From contig DUOH01000012.1 of NCBI GenBank assembly GCA_012838955.1, positions 1-35,134 on the forward strand: 35,134 nucleotides of DNA, in the 5' to 3' direction. Shown here in pieces: positions 1 to 8,407 of this stretch (positions are counted from its first letter, which is position 1; each line of letters begins with the position of its first letter). The stretch is from Bacillota bacterium. Lineage in GTDB: Bacteria > Bacillota > UBA4882 > UBA10575. A model generated the notes under the pieces. The model did not search any database. It saw nothing but the letters and a program-made list of their open reading frames with translations, and was not told where the DNA came from. The position numbers were made by a program, and so were the translations under genes.

Positions 1-425
1 CCTACCTATGAGGAATTGAAACGACCCTTTAGGTTCGCTGAATAAGAGGGACTTTCAGCGTTTTTAGCCTACCTATGAGGAATTGAAACAGGCCCGTCCA
101 GCAAGATCACCCGTTGCCCACCGCGTTTTTAGCCTACCTATGAGGAATTGAAACCCGCACCTGTAAAATGAGCATGGGCAATAGCTGTTTTGAGTTTTTA
201 GCCTACCTATGAGGAATTGAAACTGCCCTCGAAAAACCAATCTACCATCAGCCTTAACAGGGTTTTTAGCCTACCTATGAGGAATTGAAACCAGGGCCAA
301 ACGGAGAAAAGAAAAAGCCTATTTACGTTTTTAGCCTACCTATGAGGAATTGAAACCTCTATTTGGAAATTAGACATTTACAAAGTAATTGAAGGGTTTT
401 TAGCCTACCTATGAGGAATTAAAGA
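1..425 (+). CRISPR. CRISPR array, leader-distal end (7 repeats, 6 complete spacers)
   Basis: A 30-nt repeat beginning GTTTTTAGCC and ending ATTGAAAC recurs at 60-89, 125-154, 194-223, 262-291, 327-356 and 396-425. The last 22 nt of another copy lie at 1-22, cut by the window edge. The spacers (23-59, 90-124, 155-193, 224-261, 292-326, 357-395) are 35-39 nt long and all different. The ATTGAAAC 3' end is typical of type I-B/III repeats, where it becomes the 8-nt 5' handle of the crRNA. This implies transcription left to right. The 396-425 copy has lost the GAAAC end, which marks the trailer, so the leader and any cas genes should lie to the left, outside the window. No cas gene is present here. 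Spacer targets cannot be determined from this sequence alone. Confidence 0.97.
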
Positions 426-452
426 GACCATAGGCATGTTTTACCGCGTCTA

Positions 453-482
453 TTATTTAGTCTACCTATTAACATATTAATT
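453..482 (+). repeat. Possible relic CRISPR repeat
   Basis: TAG followed by TCTACCTAT at 458-469 matches repeat positions 6-17 in 11 of 12 bases; the rest is diverged. It lies 27 nt beyond the degenerate terminal repeat, shorter than a normal spacer. It could be a decayed older repeat or chance similarity in AT-rich DNA. Confidence 0.35.
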
Positions 483-502
483 ATTATAAAGGGTGAATGG
501 TT

Positions 503-1456
503 ATGTTTACATCTGTTGAGATATGCGCTGGAGCTGGGGGACAAGCGTTGGGACTTGAGATGGCCGGGTTTAAACATGTTGCTTTAGTAGAAATAGAGAA
601 AGAGTACTGTAAAACCCTGAAGCTTAATCGTCCTCATTGGAATGTTATAAATGAAGATGTTAGGAGATTTGACGGAAAGGCTTATCGTGGAATTGATTTA
701 CTCGCAGGAGGTGTACCTTGCCCACCATTTTCTGTTGCAGGCAAACAGCTTGGGTCGGAAGATGAGCGGGATTTATTTCCTGAAGCAATAAGGCTAACAG
801 AGGTTATTAAGCCAAAGGTGGTAATGCTTGAAAATGTGAGGGGTATTCTTGATTCTATATTTGACGAATACAGAAGAGCCATTAAAGAAAGTCTAGAAGT
901 ATTAGGTTATCGGGTGGAATGGAGGCTTTTAAATGCTTCTGACTACGGTGTACCGCAATTACGGCCCCGCGTTGTTTTTGTCGCAATAAGAAATGACTTG
1001 GCAGCAGAATTCACATTTCCGACAGAAGTTATTCATGCTCCTACAGTTGGAGAAGTATTAGGCGACTTAATGGAGGAAAATGGCTGGCTAGGGGTTAAAC
1101 AATGGGTAGAGCGGGCAAATGACATTGCTCCGACGATTGTTGGGGGTTCAAAAAAACATGGTGGACCTGATTTAGGGCCTACACGAGCAAAACGTGCATG
1201 GGCTGCTTTAGGAGTTGATGGGAGCGGAATTGCAAACGAAGCGCCAGATCGTAACTTTGTTGGAATGCCTAGATTGACTAACCGAATGGTAGCAAGGCTT
1301 CAGGGGTTCCCTGATGATTGGATATTTAGCGGTTCCAAAACTAGCGTTTACCGCCAAATTGGTAACGCATTCCCTCCTCCTGTAGCATGTGCTGTTGGAG
1401 TTCAGATAAGAAAGTGTTTGTCTGAAGTAAGCAAATTTAAGATTCAGGGGGCGTGA
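503..1456 (+). CDS. DNA (cytosine-5)-methyltransferase of a type II R-M system (M.NgoMIV-like)
   Basis: This C5 cytosine methyltransferase probably protects host DNA from the nuclease encoded next to it. The conserved motifs are in order: SAM-binding motif I near the N-terminus (EICAGAGGQALGLEMAGF), the catalytic PCPPFS loop (motif IV, with the nucleophilic Cys), ENV (motif VI), QLRPR (motif VIII) and IGNAFPPPVA (motif X). At about 317 aa it is a compact single-domain enzyme with its target-recognition region between VIII and X. Two in-frame ATGs exist, 497 and 503; the AAAGGG at 488-493 is spaced better for 503. The gene is more AT-rich than the operons to its right, which fits horizontal acquisition. 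The target GCCGGC is inferred from the partner nuclease. Confidence 0.93.
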   Translation: MFTSVEICAGAGGQALGLEMAGFKHVALVEIEKEYCKTLKLNRPHWNVINEDVRRFDGKAYRGIDLLAGGVPCPPFSVAGKQLGSEDERDLFPEAIRLTEVIKPKVVMLENVRGILDSIFDEYRRAIKESLEVLGYRVEWRLLNASDYGVPQLRPRVVFVAIRNDLAAEFTFPTEVIHAPTVGEVLGDLMEENGWLGVKQWVERANDIAPTIVGGSKKHGGPDLGPTRAKRAWAALGVDGSGIANEAPDRNFVGMPRLTNRMVARLQGFPDDWIFSGSKTSVYRQIGNAFPPPVACAVGVQIRKCLSEVSKFKIQGA

Positions 1457-1464
1457 TATTTAAT

Positions 1465-2325
1465 ATGAATGCTTATTTTAGCGAGGCCAGGAAGAAATAT
1501 CATGCTAATTTGTTAAATTCTATTCTTACAGTCGGGAGTAATGGAATTCCCAGTAATGCAGATAAAGACAGTCGTTTATCTATTCAGATAGCTAAAGGAA
1601 TTACTAATTTACTAGAATCAAATGTAGGAGTAAAAGTAAAAGCAGCTGGCCAAACAATTGGATCTCAATTTGAACTTATAAATATGGAATTTCTGAAGGA
1701 CACCTTTTTGAAACTCAGTCATATACGGCCAGGGAATTGGGATATCCAACGGATAGGCAATAGAGATAGGTTGGCAATATCACGGTTCGAGCAATATTCC
1801 CACTTATATGATTTGCACGAGATTTCAAAGGAGAACCCCAAACTTGCAGCTATTATAGGAAATGACTATACAATAACGCCGGATATTATAATATCACATT
1901 CTCCGTTCGATGATGAAGTTATAAATACACCTACTGTTTTAGTGGATGATAGTGTATGTCTTAAAACCGTATTGAGAAGATCCAATGGAGGTAAAGATAT
2001 ACTTCATGCAAGTATTTCTTCAAAATGGACTATTAGATCTGATAGGAGCCAAAATAGCCGTACAGAAGCGCTAAATTTGATTCGTAATAGGAAAGGCCAT
2101 CTGCCTCATATTGTAGTTGTCACTGGCGAACCATTGCCAAGTAGGATTGCGTCAATTTCTTTAGGAACGGGTGATATTGATTGTGTTTATCATTTTGCAC
2201 TATATGAATTGATACAGGCTGTAAATGAATTTGGCAATGATGACTCCATCGTTTTGATGCGAGCAATGATAAATGGCAAAAGGCTCAAAGATATATCTGA
2301 TTTGCCTTTAGATCTCGCAGTGTGA
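1465..2325 (+). CDS. Type II restriction endonuclease, NgoMIV family (predicted GCCGGC)
   Basis: The protein resembles NgoMIV over its whole length and shares the C-terminal ISDLPLDLAV. NgoMIV is a tetrameric enzyme that cuts G^CCGGC. Counted from the ATG at 1465, the protein is 286 aa, the length I recall for NgoMIV. Glu70, Asp140, Ser185, Lys187 and Glu201 fall on the active-site positions known for that enzyme (TPD, then SISSK). Arg191, Asp193 and Arg194 (RSDR) correspond to its base-reading residues. A GTG at 1453 overlaps the methyltransferase stop codon and would add four residues. The 1465 start aligns better with NgoMIV. The specificity is inferred from homology. Position 186 is Ser, where NgoMIV has Cys. 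Confidence 0.93.
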   Translation: MNAYFSEARKKYHANLLNSILTVGSNGIPSNADKDSRLSIQIAKGITNLLESNVGVKVKAAGQTIGSQFELINMEFLKDTFLKLSHIRPGNWDIQRIGNRDRLAISRFEQYSHLYDLHEISKENPKLAAIIGNDYTITPDIIISHSPFDDEVINTPTVLVDDSVCLKTVLRRSNGGKDILHASISSKWTIRSDRSQNSRTEALNLIRNRKGHLPHIVVVTGEPLPSRIASISLGTGDIDCVYHFALYELIQAVNEFGNDDSIVLMRAMINGKRLKDISDLPLDLAV

Positions 2326-2465
2326 TAATATGGTATGGATTGTTGAAAATATGGACCTTGCCGCTGTTGAACTTGACGCCGGTGCATGAGCAATTTTAGG
2401 GTAAAGTCTGTTTTTGCGCAGGTTTAGCCAGCAGTTGCTTTTGATCACGATTTGGGGGGCAAAGG

Positions 2466-2984
2466 ATGAATCCGTTGGCTGACAATAATCAAAAATCACC
2501 TCTTTGGATGCAGGAATTATTAGATAAAGTAAAAAGCAAGACCTTTATCGCCGACGATGAAGAAGCGGTTCTCGCCCGGTATATCATGCCTTCTGTTGGT
2601 GAGTCTCCATTATCCTACGACAAACTGGAAGAACTGGACGAAGAAGACGATTTCACCAGGGAACTGGCGAGGCTGGTGCAAGCCAAATGGACCGGGACGA
2701 AACGGGAATTATGCGCAAAAGCATTATTGCTGGAGAATACCTTCTATAAGATTCAAGCTGGGAAAAGACTGCCGGGAAGAGATACAATCATCTGCTTGTC
2801 ATTAGCTTTAGGGCTAAATGTGGAAGAAGCTCAGCATTTGCTGGGTTATCTCGGTTATGGCTTAAGTGAGCATATCAAACGCGATTATATGATCATGTAC
2901 TGTCTGGAGAAAGGTAAATCACCGCTGGAAGTCAACTTACTTTTGGAGAAGTGCGGCTTGCGTCTGCTGGGGCCCAATGATTAA
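2466..2984 (+). CDS. Helix-turn-helix domain protein, function unknown
   Basis: A 172-aa soluble protein with a good ribosome-binding site (GGGGGGCAAAGG) before the ATG. The N-terminal third is acidic and has no recognisable domain. From about residue 70, the segments TKRELCAKALLLENTFYKI and GRDTIICLSLALGLNVEEA read like an XRE/Cro-type HTH (helix, recognition helix, stabilising helix). They are followed by the LLGYLGYGLSEHIKRDYMI stretch common in Firmicutes HTH proteins of this kind. It is probably a DNA-binding or adaptor protein. It sits between the R-M pair and a DUF4139 gene on the same strand, and the sequence does not show whether it belongs to either. Confidence 0.75.
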   Translation: MNPLADNNQKSPLWMQELLDKVKSKTFIADDEEAVLARYIMPSVGESPLSYDKLEELDEEDDFTRELARLVQAKWTGTKRELCAKALLLENTFYKIQAGKRLPGRDTIICLSLALGLNVEEAQHLLGYLGYGLSEHIKRDYMIMYCLEKGKSPLEVNLLLEKCGLRLLGPND

Positions 2985-3023
2985 TTGTTTGGACGAATAA
3001 TATGGACTGCGTGTCCAGATCTT

Positions 3024-3069
3024 CAGCTCCCTGGGTGTGTTACGATCAGCGTAGCACAGAAGGGAGCTG
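3024..3069 (+). promoter_or_regulatory. Strong hairpin that contains the DUF4139 ribosome-binding site
   Basis: CAGCTCCCT (3024-3032) pairs perfectly with AGGGAGCTG (3061-3069). An inner helix pairs 3036-3044 with 3050-3058, leaving a 5-nt loop. The AGGGAG in the 3' arm is the only good Shine-Dalgarno sequence for the start at 3078. No T-run follows, so it is not a typical terminator. Translational masking of the ribosome-binding site is inferred. Confidence 0.6.
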
Positions 3070-3077
3070 ATTTGATC

Positions 3078-4391
3078 ATGAAGATGTGTACGATGCAAGA
3101 TGACAAGGATTTATGTTTAACCATTTATAATGAGGACTTTGGGTTGGTTTCCGAACGGCGGGCGGTGAAGCTGGCTGGTGATGAGACTCGGATCCAGTAT
3201 TTAGATGTGGCGCAGCGGATGGAAGTAGAGTCTTTGCGAATTGACGGGTTGGATGTCGTTGAAGTGAATTATGAATATGATCTAGTGGACAAGACGAAGC
3301 TTTTGGATAAATATATTGGTGAAACGGTCTACCTTAAGGTGGAGGATCTTCCTGAGAAGCGGAAATGCCGGTTATTAGCGGCCGGAAGCGGGCTCATTCT
3401 GGAAGACATTTTGACTGGAGAAGTTCTGGTTGACCCCAAGGGTGAGCTGATTCTGCCGAAACTGCCGGATGGACTGTTAACAAGACCGGCATTAATCATT
3501 CAACTGCGGCCTGGTGAAACTGAAGAAATTGGCGTCTCTTATTTGACCAAGGGTTTATCATGGGAAGCCCATTATGTGGCGGAGCTTAAGGGAAAAACAC
3601 TTGGCCTTGATGCCTGGGTGGAAATTCATAATGAATCGGGGATCACCTTTTCCGATACGCGCGTAAAACTGTTGGCCGGAGAAGTGAACCGGATACTTAA
3701 AGCTCTGAATTTGGAGAGGTGTGTATATTCAAGCGCGCGTGAAGAACGTGCCCCGGATTTTGAAGAAAAGAGCTTTTCCGACTACCACCTTTATACTATG
3801 CAGGGGACCACGACTTTAAAGGAGAACCAATCGAAACAGGTCCGGCTTTTTAGTGCGAATAGTGTGCCATATCGCCGTTATTATAAAGTGGCTCCCTACT
3901 CTGAAGATGTCCGGATTGTTATTGAAATGAAGAATAAAGCCGGAGATGGCCTGGGGATACCTTTTCCGGCCGGCGCCTTCAAGGTCTATCAGAGAGATGA
4001 AGCAGATGACGGCTTAACTTTTGTCGGTGAAGATAAAATCGGTCACACGCCAAAGGATGAAACCATCCGGCTCTATATTGGGGAAGCCTTTGATCTGCAG
4101 TGTGAAAGAAAGTGTTTAAATAAAAGAAAGGAGCGGGGAATATATCGAGAAGAATGGCAGATTACTCTGAAGAACCACAAAGAAGAGCCGGCTTTAATAC
4201 ACGTCCTGCACAGGATTCCGGGCACGGCGGATGTGGATAAAGCTTCTCATGCCTGGAAAAGACCGAAAGCTGATGAGTTGGTGTTTACAGTGGAGCTCAA
4301 ACCGGGTGCTGTCGAAGATGTTGATTTTACGTTTCTGGTTGATGAGCGGGTTCATGTGATCAAGCAAATTGAGAAGGGGAAACCGGAATAA
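3078..4391 (+). CDS. DUF4139 domain-containing protein
   Basis: A protein of about 437 aa with no signal peptide or membrane segment. The central and C-terminal parts match the DUF4139 pattern: RPGETEEIGVSYLTKGLSWEAHY, then HNESGITFSDTRVKLLAGEVNR, then a beta-rich C-terminal half. Bacterial DUF4139 proteins have no firmly established biochemical role. The ATG at 3078 was chosen for its AGGGAG at 3061-3066; a TTG at 3072 is also possible. The frame is open back to 2985 but has no ribosome-binding site there. The gene follows the HTH gene by 93 bp, and that gap holds the hairpin described separately. Confidence 0.82.
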   Translation: MKMCTMQDDKDLCLTIYNEDFGLVSERRAVKLAGDETRIQYLDVAQRMEVESLRIDGLDVVEVNYEYDLVDKTKLLDKYIGETVYLKVEDLPEKRKCRLLAAGSGLILEDILTGEVLVDPKGELILPKLPDGLLTRPALIIQLRPGETEEIGVSYLTKGLSWEAHYVAELKGKTLGLDAWVEIHNESGITFSDTRVKLLAGEVNRILKALNLERCVYSSAREERAPDFEEKSFSDYHLYTMQGTTTLKENQSKQVRLFSANSVPYRRYYKVAPYSEDVRIVIEMKNKAGDGLGIPFPAGAFKVYQRDEADDGLTFVGEDKIGHTPKDETIRLYIGEAFDLQCERKCLNKRKERGIYREEWQITLKNHKEEPALIHVLHRIPGTADVDKASHAWKRPKADELVFTVELKPGAVEDVDFTFLVDERVHVIKQIEKGKPE

Positions 4392-4406
4392 AAGGAGGTG
4401 TTGCCA

Positions 4407-4478
4407 ATGCTGACAAGCTCTGTCAATAGGAATCGCTATCGATTTTACAGAGGTCGTGGAAGTAAAAAAGCCCGTTAA
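4407..4478 (+). CDS. Possible 23-residue basic peptide, or remnant of a frameshifted small gene
   Basis: An ATG 6 nt after a near-perfect ribosome-binding site (AAAGGAGGTG, 4391-4400) opens a 23-codon frame rich in Arg, Lys and Tyr. A neighbouring frame is open from about 4414 to 4581 and reads like a protein segment (AIDFTEVVEVKKPVKKLLV...), but it has no start codon. A single frameshift near 4424 would join the two into a product of about 57 aa. I do not recognise either version. Confidence 0.3.
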   Translation: MLTSSVNRNRYRFYRGRGSKKAR

Positions 4479-4603
4479 AAAGCTGTTGGTAAGCGTCTAT
4501 CTAAGGAAGCAGCAAAAACAACACCTCGGTTTATGTATCTCAGGAAAGAAAGTGGTCCTTGCACGCCAGCCCGAAGCTTAGTAATACCATGGCCTAACAG
4601 TAG

Positions 4604-6721
4604 TTATTTTTTGGTCGCACTTTCCAAAAACTTAATCGCCTCTTCTTCATTCAGCGGTTTGCTGATCAGATATCCTTGTATTCGGTCGCAGTTGTGGTCT
4701 TTCAGATACTGCAGTTGGACTTCGTGCTCAACTCCTTCGGCAACTGTACATTGCCCCAGTTTATGAGAGATTGAAATAATATCACAGGTTATTGCTTTAT
4801 TCGGGTCTATATCTAACAAACTATCGATAAAATGTTTGTCGATTTTCATGCAATCAACTTTTAGCTCTTTTTCTCTGGCCAGAGAGGAATAACCGGTCCC
4901 AAAATCATCTATAGCTACGTAGAGCCCTGCGGTTCTCAGTTTCTCAAGAATATTATTGATGTTTTCAAAATCGGCAGTAAAGACCGATTCCGTAATCTCA
5001 ATGCCGATGTTCTTCGGGTTAACCCGCATCTCGCGCATTAACTCAAAGAGCCTGCGTGTGAAGTCGGGTTTCAAGAGCTGAATAAGGGAGATGTTGATGG
5101 AAACGTTGATTCCATCATAGCCACGCTCCTGGAGCTTGTTTAAGAAAGAAAACGCTTTGACCATCACTTTTTCGCCGATCGGCAGAATAAGCTTTGTTTT
5201 CTCGGCGAGCGGAATGAATTCGGCAGGGGAGACCAGTCCAAGCTTTTCAGTGCGTAATCTGGCCAAAGCTTCAAAACCGCAGATCAAACCGGTTTTTAAA
5301 TTCAGAATCGGCTGGTATTGCAAGAAGAGATGGTTATCAGTCTGCTCATTCGTGGCGATCAGGTTAAGAGCTTCCACAATATCCCTTTCGCGGTTAACTA
5401 AGGCTTCCAGTCTGTCGTCGTAAAAACAGATTTCAAAGTCCCTTCCAAAAAGGCTCATAGACCTCTCTGAGGCAATCACCAGTCTTCTCAGTAGTGAATT
5501 AATATCTTCTTCATTTTGCTTTTGGTCAATTTCGAGGATGCCTATTCCGCCGCTGATTCTGTCCGTGACGAATACGGATTTTAAAGTTTCAACAATGGTA
5601 TTGCTGAAATCAATAAGCTCGCTTTGGTCTTTGTAGTCCAGAAGATAGAAGACGAAGCGATTCTCGCGTGGTTGGAATAGTAGACGATGCTCGGTGCAAT
5701 GCTGACGAAGAGCCTCAGCGGCTTTTTTGATCAGATTCTGAGAATATTGGAACCCATAATTGAGGGTTAACAACTGAATCGTACTTAAGTTAATACCAAT
5801 GAGCGCCCTTTTTGACCCCTTCTTTAGCTCGGCGTCTCTTTTAAGCAATGACACCAGATAATTACGGTTATATAACCCGGTCCATCTATCGTGCTCGTGA
5901 TGATACTTCAGGGCGTTTTCAATTGCTTTTCGTTCTGAGATATCAAGAATGATTCCTTCCAGGGCGTCAACTTCACCGTGCTCGTTGTAAATCCCTTGGC
6001 CCAGTTCCAGAACCCATTTTCGCTCACCGGTGGCGGTTATGATCTCATACTCATATTTAAACTGCTGCTTTTTGGCGAGAATGCGATCCCATTCCTTCCA
6101 GATAGCTTCACGGTATTCGGGGGCGATGAGATCATTGTAGCTCAGGTCTCTGTTATAGAGCAGGCTCTCCGGGGGATAGCCTGTAAGGTTATAGCAGCCT
6201 TCGGAGACATACTGCATTGTCCAGTAACGATCCTTATTACACCTGTAGGCAAGTCCGGGAAGGTGGGAGAGGAAAACAGACTTACTGCGCTCACTCTCAC
6301 GCAATGCTCTTTCCAGCGTTTTATGCTCCTGCTCCAACGCTTGCTGGGCGCGTAAGAGAGCGATATGTAGTTCAATCCTGACTTGCAAGGAAGCCGGGTA
6401 AATTGGTTTACGGATATAGTCTACGGCGCCAAGCTCTAGGCCTTTGATTTCATCGTCCACTTCATCTTCATTAGTCAGTATGATGGTGCGTAGCTGCTGA
6501 AAGCGTTCCTCCTTTTTTAGGGATTGAAGAACCTGAAGTCCGTTCAGATCAGGCATATTTAGATCCAGGATGAGCAGGTTGATCCCATCATGCTCCTCAA
6601 GCGTGCGCAGAGCCTCCTCGCCACCGCCAGCAGTCAAGATGCAATATTTGCTTAACGCATTTTTCATGATTAATCTGTCCGCGGCGGAATCATCAACTAC
6701 CAAGATTGTAATCGGCATCAT
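4604..6721 (-). CDS. Response regulator with PAS, degenerate GGDEF and EAL domains (predicted c-di-GMP phosphodiesterase)
   Basis: A cytosolic signalling protein of 705 aa. Residues 1-125 form a CheY-like receiver: acidic pocket Asp10/Asp11, phospho-acceptor Asp53 in LILDLNMPD, and RKP. A PAS/PAC domain follows (about 145-265, ending in DISERKAIE), then a GGDEF-like domain (about 285-440) and an EAL domain (about 455-705). In the GGDEF domain the signature position reads RENRF, so cyclase activity is unlikely. The EAL domain keeps EALARL, DDFGTGYSS, KIDKHFID, AEGVE and QGY, so c-di-GMP hydrolysis is plausible. The two ATGs at 6721 and 6718 follow AAGGAGGG; an upstream ATG at 6745 has no such site. 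It is convergent with the genes on its left, and no kinase is adjacent. Confidence 0.93.
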   Translation of the reverse strand: MMPITILVVDDSAADRLIMKNALSKYCILTAGGGEEALRTLEEHDGINLLILDLNMPDLNGLQVLQSLKKEERFQQLRTIILTNEDEVDDEIKGLELGAVDYIRKPIYPASLQVRIELHIALLRAQQALEQEHKTLERALRESERSKSVFLSHLPGLAYRCNKDRYWTMQYVSEGCYNLTGYPPESLLYNRDLSYNDLIAPEYREAIWKEWDRILAKKQQFKYEYEIITATGERKWVLELGQGIYNEHGEVDALEGIILDISERKAIENALKYHHEHDRWTGLYNRNYLVSLLKRDAELKKGSKRALIGINLSTIQLLTLNYGFQYSQNLIKKAAEALRQHCTEHRLLFQPRENRFVFYLLDYKDQSELIDFSNTIVETLKSVFVTDRISGGIGILEIDQKQNEEDINSLLRRLVIASERSMSLFGRDFEICFYDDRLEALVNRERDIVEALNLIATNEQTDNHLFLQYQPILNLKTGLICGFEALARLRTEKLGLVSPAEFIPLAEKTKLILPIGEKVMVKAFSFLNKLQERGYDGINVSINISLIQLLKPDFTRRLFELMREMRVNPKNIGIEITESVFTADFENINNILEKLRTAGLYVAIDDFGTGYSSLAREKELKVDCMKIDKHFIDSLLDIDPNKAITCDIISISHKLGQCTVAEGVEHEVQLQYLKDHNCDRIQGYLISKPLNEEEAIKFLESATKK

Positions 6722-6923
6722 GAACCCTCCTTCTTTCGCCCACACTGATTTCAGGTCTTCTTGAAACTGCTAAAATTCGCAATCACTCTGCTTAGCAGTT
6801 TTGAAAACCTGTCTTGCGGCGCCGCTATTTTGTCTCCCTTTCTTGATTAAGCGCTTTCCGGGTTTATGTTATAATTCCGGACATGATCATGAGGGTAGCA
6901 ACATCATAAAAGGTGAGAAAATC

Positions 6924-7072
6924 ATGCCCAAAATCCGCCGGCACTTTGATGTAGAGTTCCGTAAAATGCAGTCGGACTTAGTTACGCTACATCGAAGAGA
7001 ATCAAGGTGTTTGCGGAAGACCTGAGGGTTCACTCCAGTCTAATCTATCGATGGAGAAGACTCTATACTGAA
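6924..7072 (+). pseudogene. Relic of an IS3-family transposase OrfA
   Basis: The first frame starts MPKIRRHFDVEFRK, the usual opening of IS3/IS911-type OrfA (helix-turn-helix) proteins. The second part of the HTH appears in another frame as KVFAEDLRVHSSLIYRWRRLY. At least one frameshift separates them, and sequence between the two halves is missing. No OrfB with a DDE domain and no terminal inverted repeats were found, so only a fragment remains. Confidence 0.6.
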
Positions 7073-7543
7073 CTTTTGTTAAGTTGTTTTGCAAATTGTC
7101 GGGCCATTCTTTTCATTTTCTTAAGTATAAATTATCGCATTTGAGAGGATTTGTCCATGTCTAACTTGCATTTTTTCCATAATTCGTTCCGGGCTGATAT
7201 TTTTAACTTGACAAAATATACTGAAGTGAAGCAAGAGTTCATCCTGGTTTTGCCTTGTCGGCAATGAGCGGGGCGCTGGGGGCAGGAGAAAACTTCATCA
7301 ATGTATAATTAACAAGTAAACTCATCTATGGAGTTGAACTTTAGAAAGCATCATTTTTATTGAATATGCCACATTGCAGATGGCGATCGGTGGCCGTTGG
7401 CTCTAGAGAGATCTGATACATCACTTTGATCCGGGTAATTTATGCTCAACTTAGTACAGGCAATTTATATAAAAAACACAAACATAGGATGATAGGATGG
7501 TTGAGGAAAAAGTAGAACTAAAAATGGAAGGAGAAATACGCTG
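7073..7543. other. Intergenic stretch of about 470 bp without a recognisable gene
   Basis: The stretch lies between the transposase relic and the EamA transporter. No frame of convincing length or similarity was found. TTGACA at 7208-7213 and TATAAT at 7304-7309 are too far apart to form one promoter. It may be eroded insertion-sequence DNA. The only supported signal is the ribosome-binding site AAGGAG (7528-7533) of the next gene. Confidence 0.4.
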
Positions 7544-8407
7544 ATGTGGATTTTGTTTGCCTTTGGGTCCGCGGTTTTTGCGGGGTTGACAGCTATTCTG
7601 TCGAAAATTGGTATTAAAGACACTGATTCAAACGTGGCGACGGCCATCCGGACAGTGGTCGTCCTCGTATTTTCCTGGCTGATGGTGTTCATCGTCGGTT
7701 CCCAGCGGACATTGGCTGATGTCAGTGGCCGGACTTTATTGTTTCTCATCTTATCCGGTTTGGCGACCGGCGCTTCCTGGCTGTGCTATTTCAAAGCCCT
7801 GCAAATCGGGGATGTGAACAAGGTAACACCGATTGACAAATCAAGTACGGTTTTGACCATAATTTTAGCCTTTATACTCCTGGGGGAAAAGATCACGCTG
7901 CTCAAGGCCATAGCGGTGTTGTTGATTGGGAGCGGAACCTATCTTATGGTTCACAAGAAAAAAGAGACCAAGAGTGTTAGTTCTACCAGTAATTTATGGC
8001 TTGTGTACGCTTTTGGCGCCGCCATTTTTGCGAGCTTGACCGCGATCCTTGGTAAGGTGGGGATTGAGGGGATTGAATCCAACCTGGGTACTGCGATCCG
8101 GACGGTCGTCGTTCTAATCATGGCTTGGCTTATTGTTTTTGTGACCAAGAAGCAGAAGACCATTAAGGACATTGATGAAAAAAGTTGGATCTTTCTAATT
8201 CTATCCGGCTTTGCCACGGGCGGTTCCTGGTTATGTTATTACCGGGCGCTCCAGACCGGACCGGCCAGTGTGGTCGTGCCGATCGATAAGTTGAGTATCG
8301 TCTTTACCATTGCCTTTTCTTATTTCTTCCTCAAGGAGAAGTTGACTGCGAAGTCTACGGCCGGCTTGGTCCTGATTGTGGCCGGGACGTTGTCATTGTT
8401 ACTCTAA
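7544..8407 (+). CDS. EamA-family (drug/metabolite superfamily) transporter with two near-identical halves
   Basis: A 287-aa integral membrane protein with about ten hydrophobic helices in two EamA repeats. The halves (about 1-140 and 150-287) are unusually alike. Each starts with LFAFGSAVFAGLTAIL or VYAFGAAIFASLTAIL, continues with ATAIRTVVVL or GTAIRTVVVL, and has TGASWLCYFKALQ or TGGSWLCYYRALQ before a PIDK segment. The family includes metabolite and amino-acid exporters; the substrate cannot be predicted here. AAGGAG 10 nt upstream supports the ATG start. The gene stands alone between an intergenic stretch and a terminator-like hairpin. Confidence 0.92.
   Translation: MWILFAFGSAVFAGLTAILSKIGIKDTDSNVATAIRTVVVLVFSWLMVFIVGSQRTLADVSGRTLLFLILSGLATGASWLCYFKALQIGDVNKVTPIDKSSTVLTIILAFILLGEKITLLKAIAVLLIGSGTYLMVHKKKETKSVSSTSNLWLVYAFGAAIFASLTAILGKVGIEGIESNLGTAIRTVVVLIMAWLIVFVTKKQKTIKDIDEKSWIFLILSGFATGGSWLCYYRALQTGPASVVVPIDKLSIVFTIAFSYFFLKEKLTAKSTAGLVLIVAGTLSLLL

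Noticed and set aside
5978-6355. 125-codon plus-strand frame
   Set aside because: Antisense to the PAS region of the REC-PAS-GGDEF-EAL protein, which is strongly conserved.
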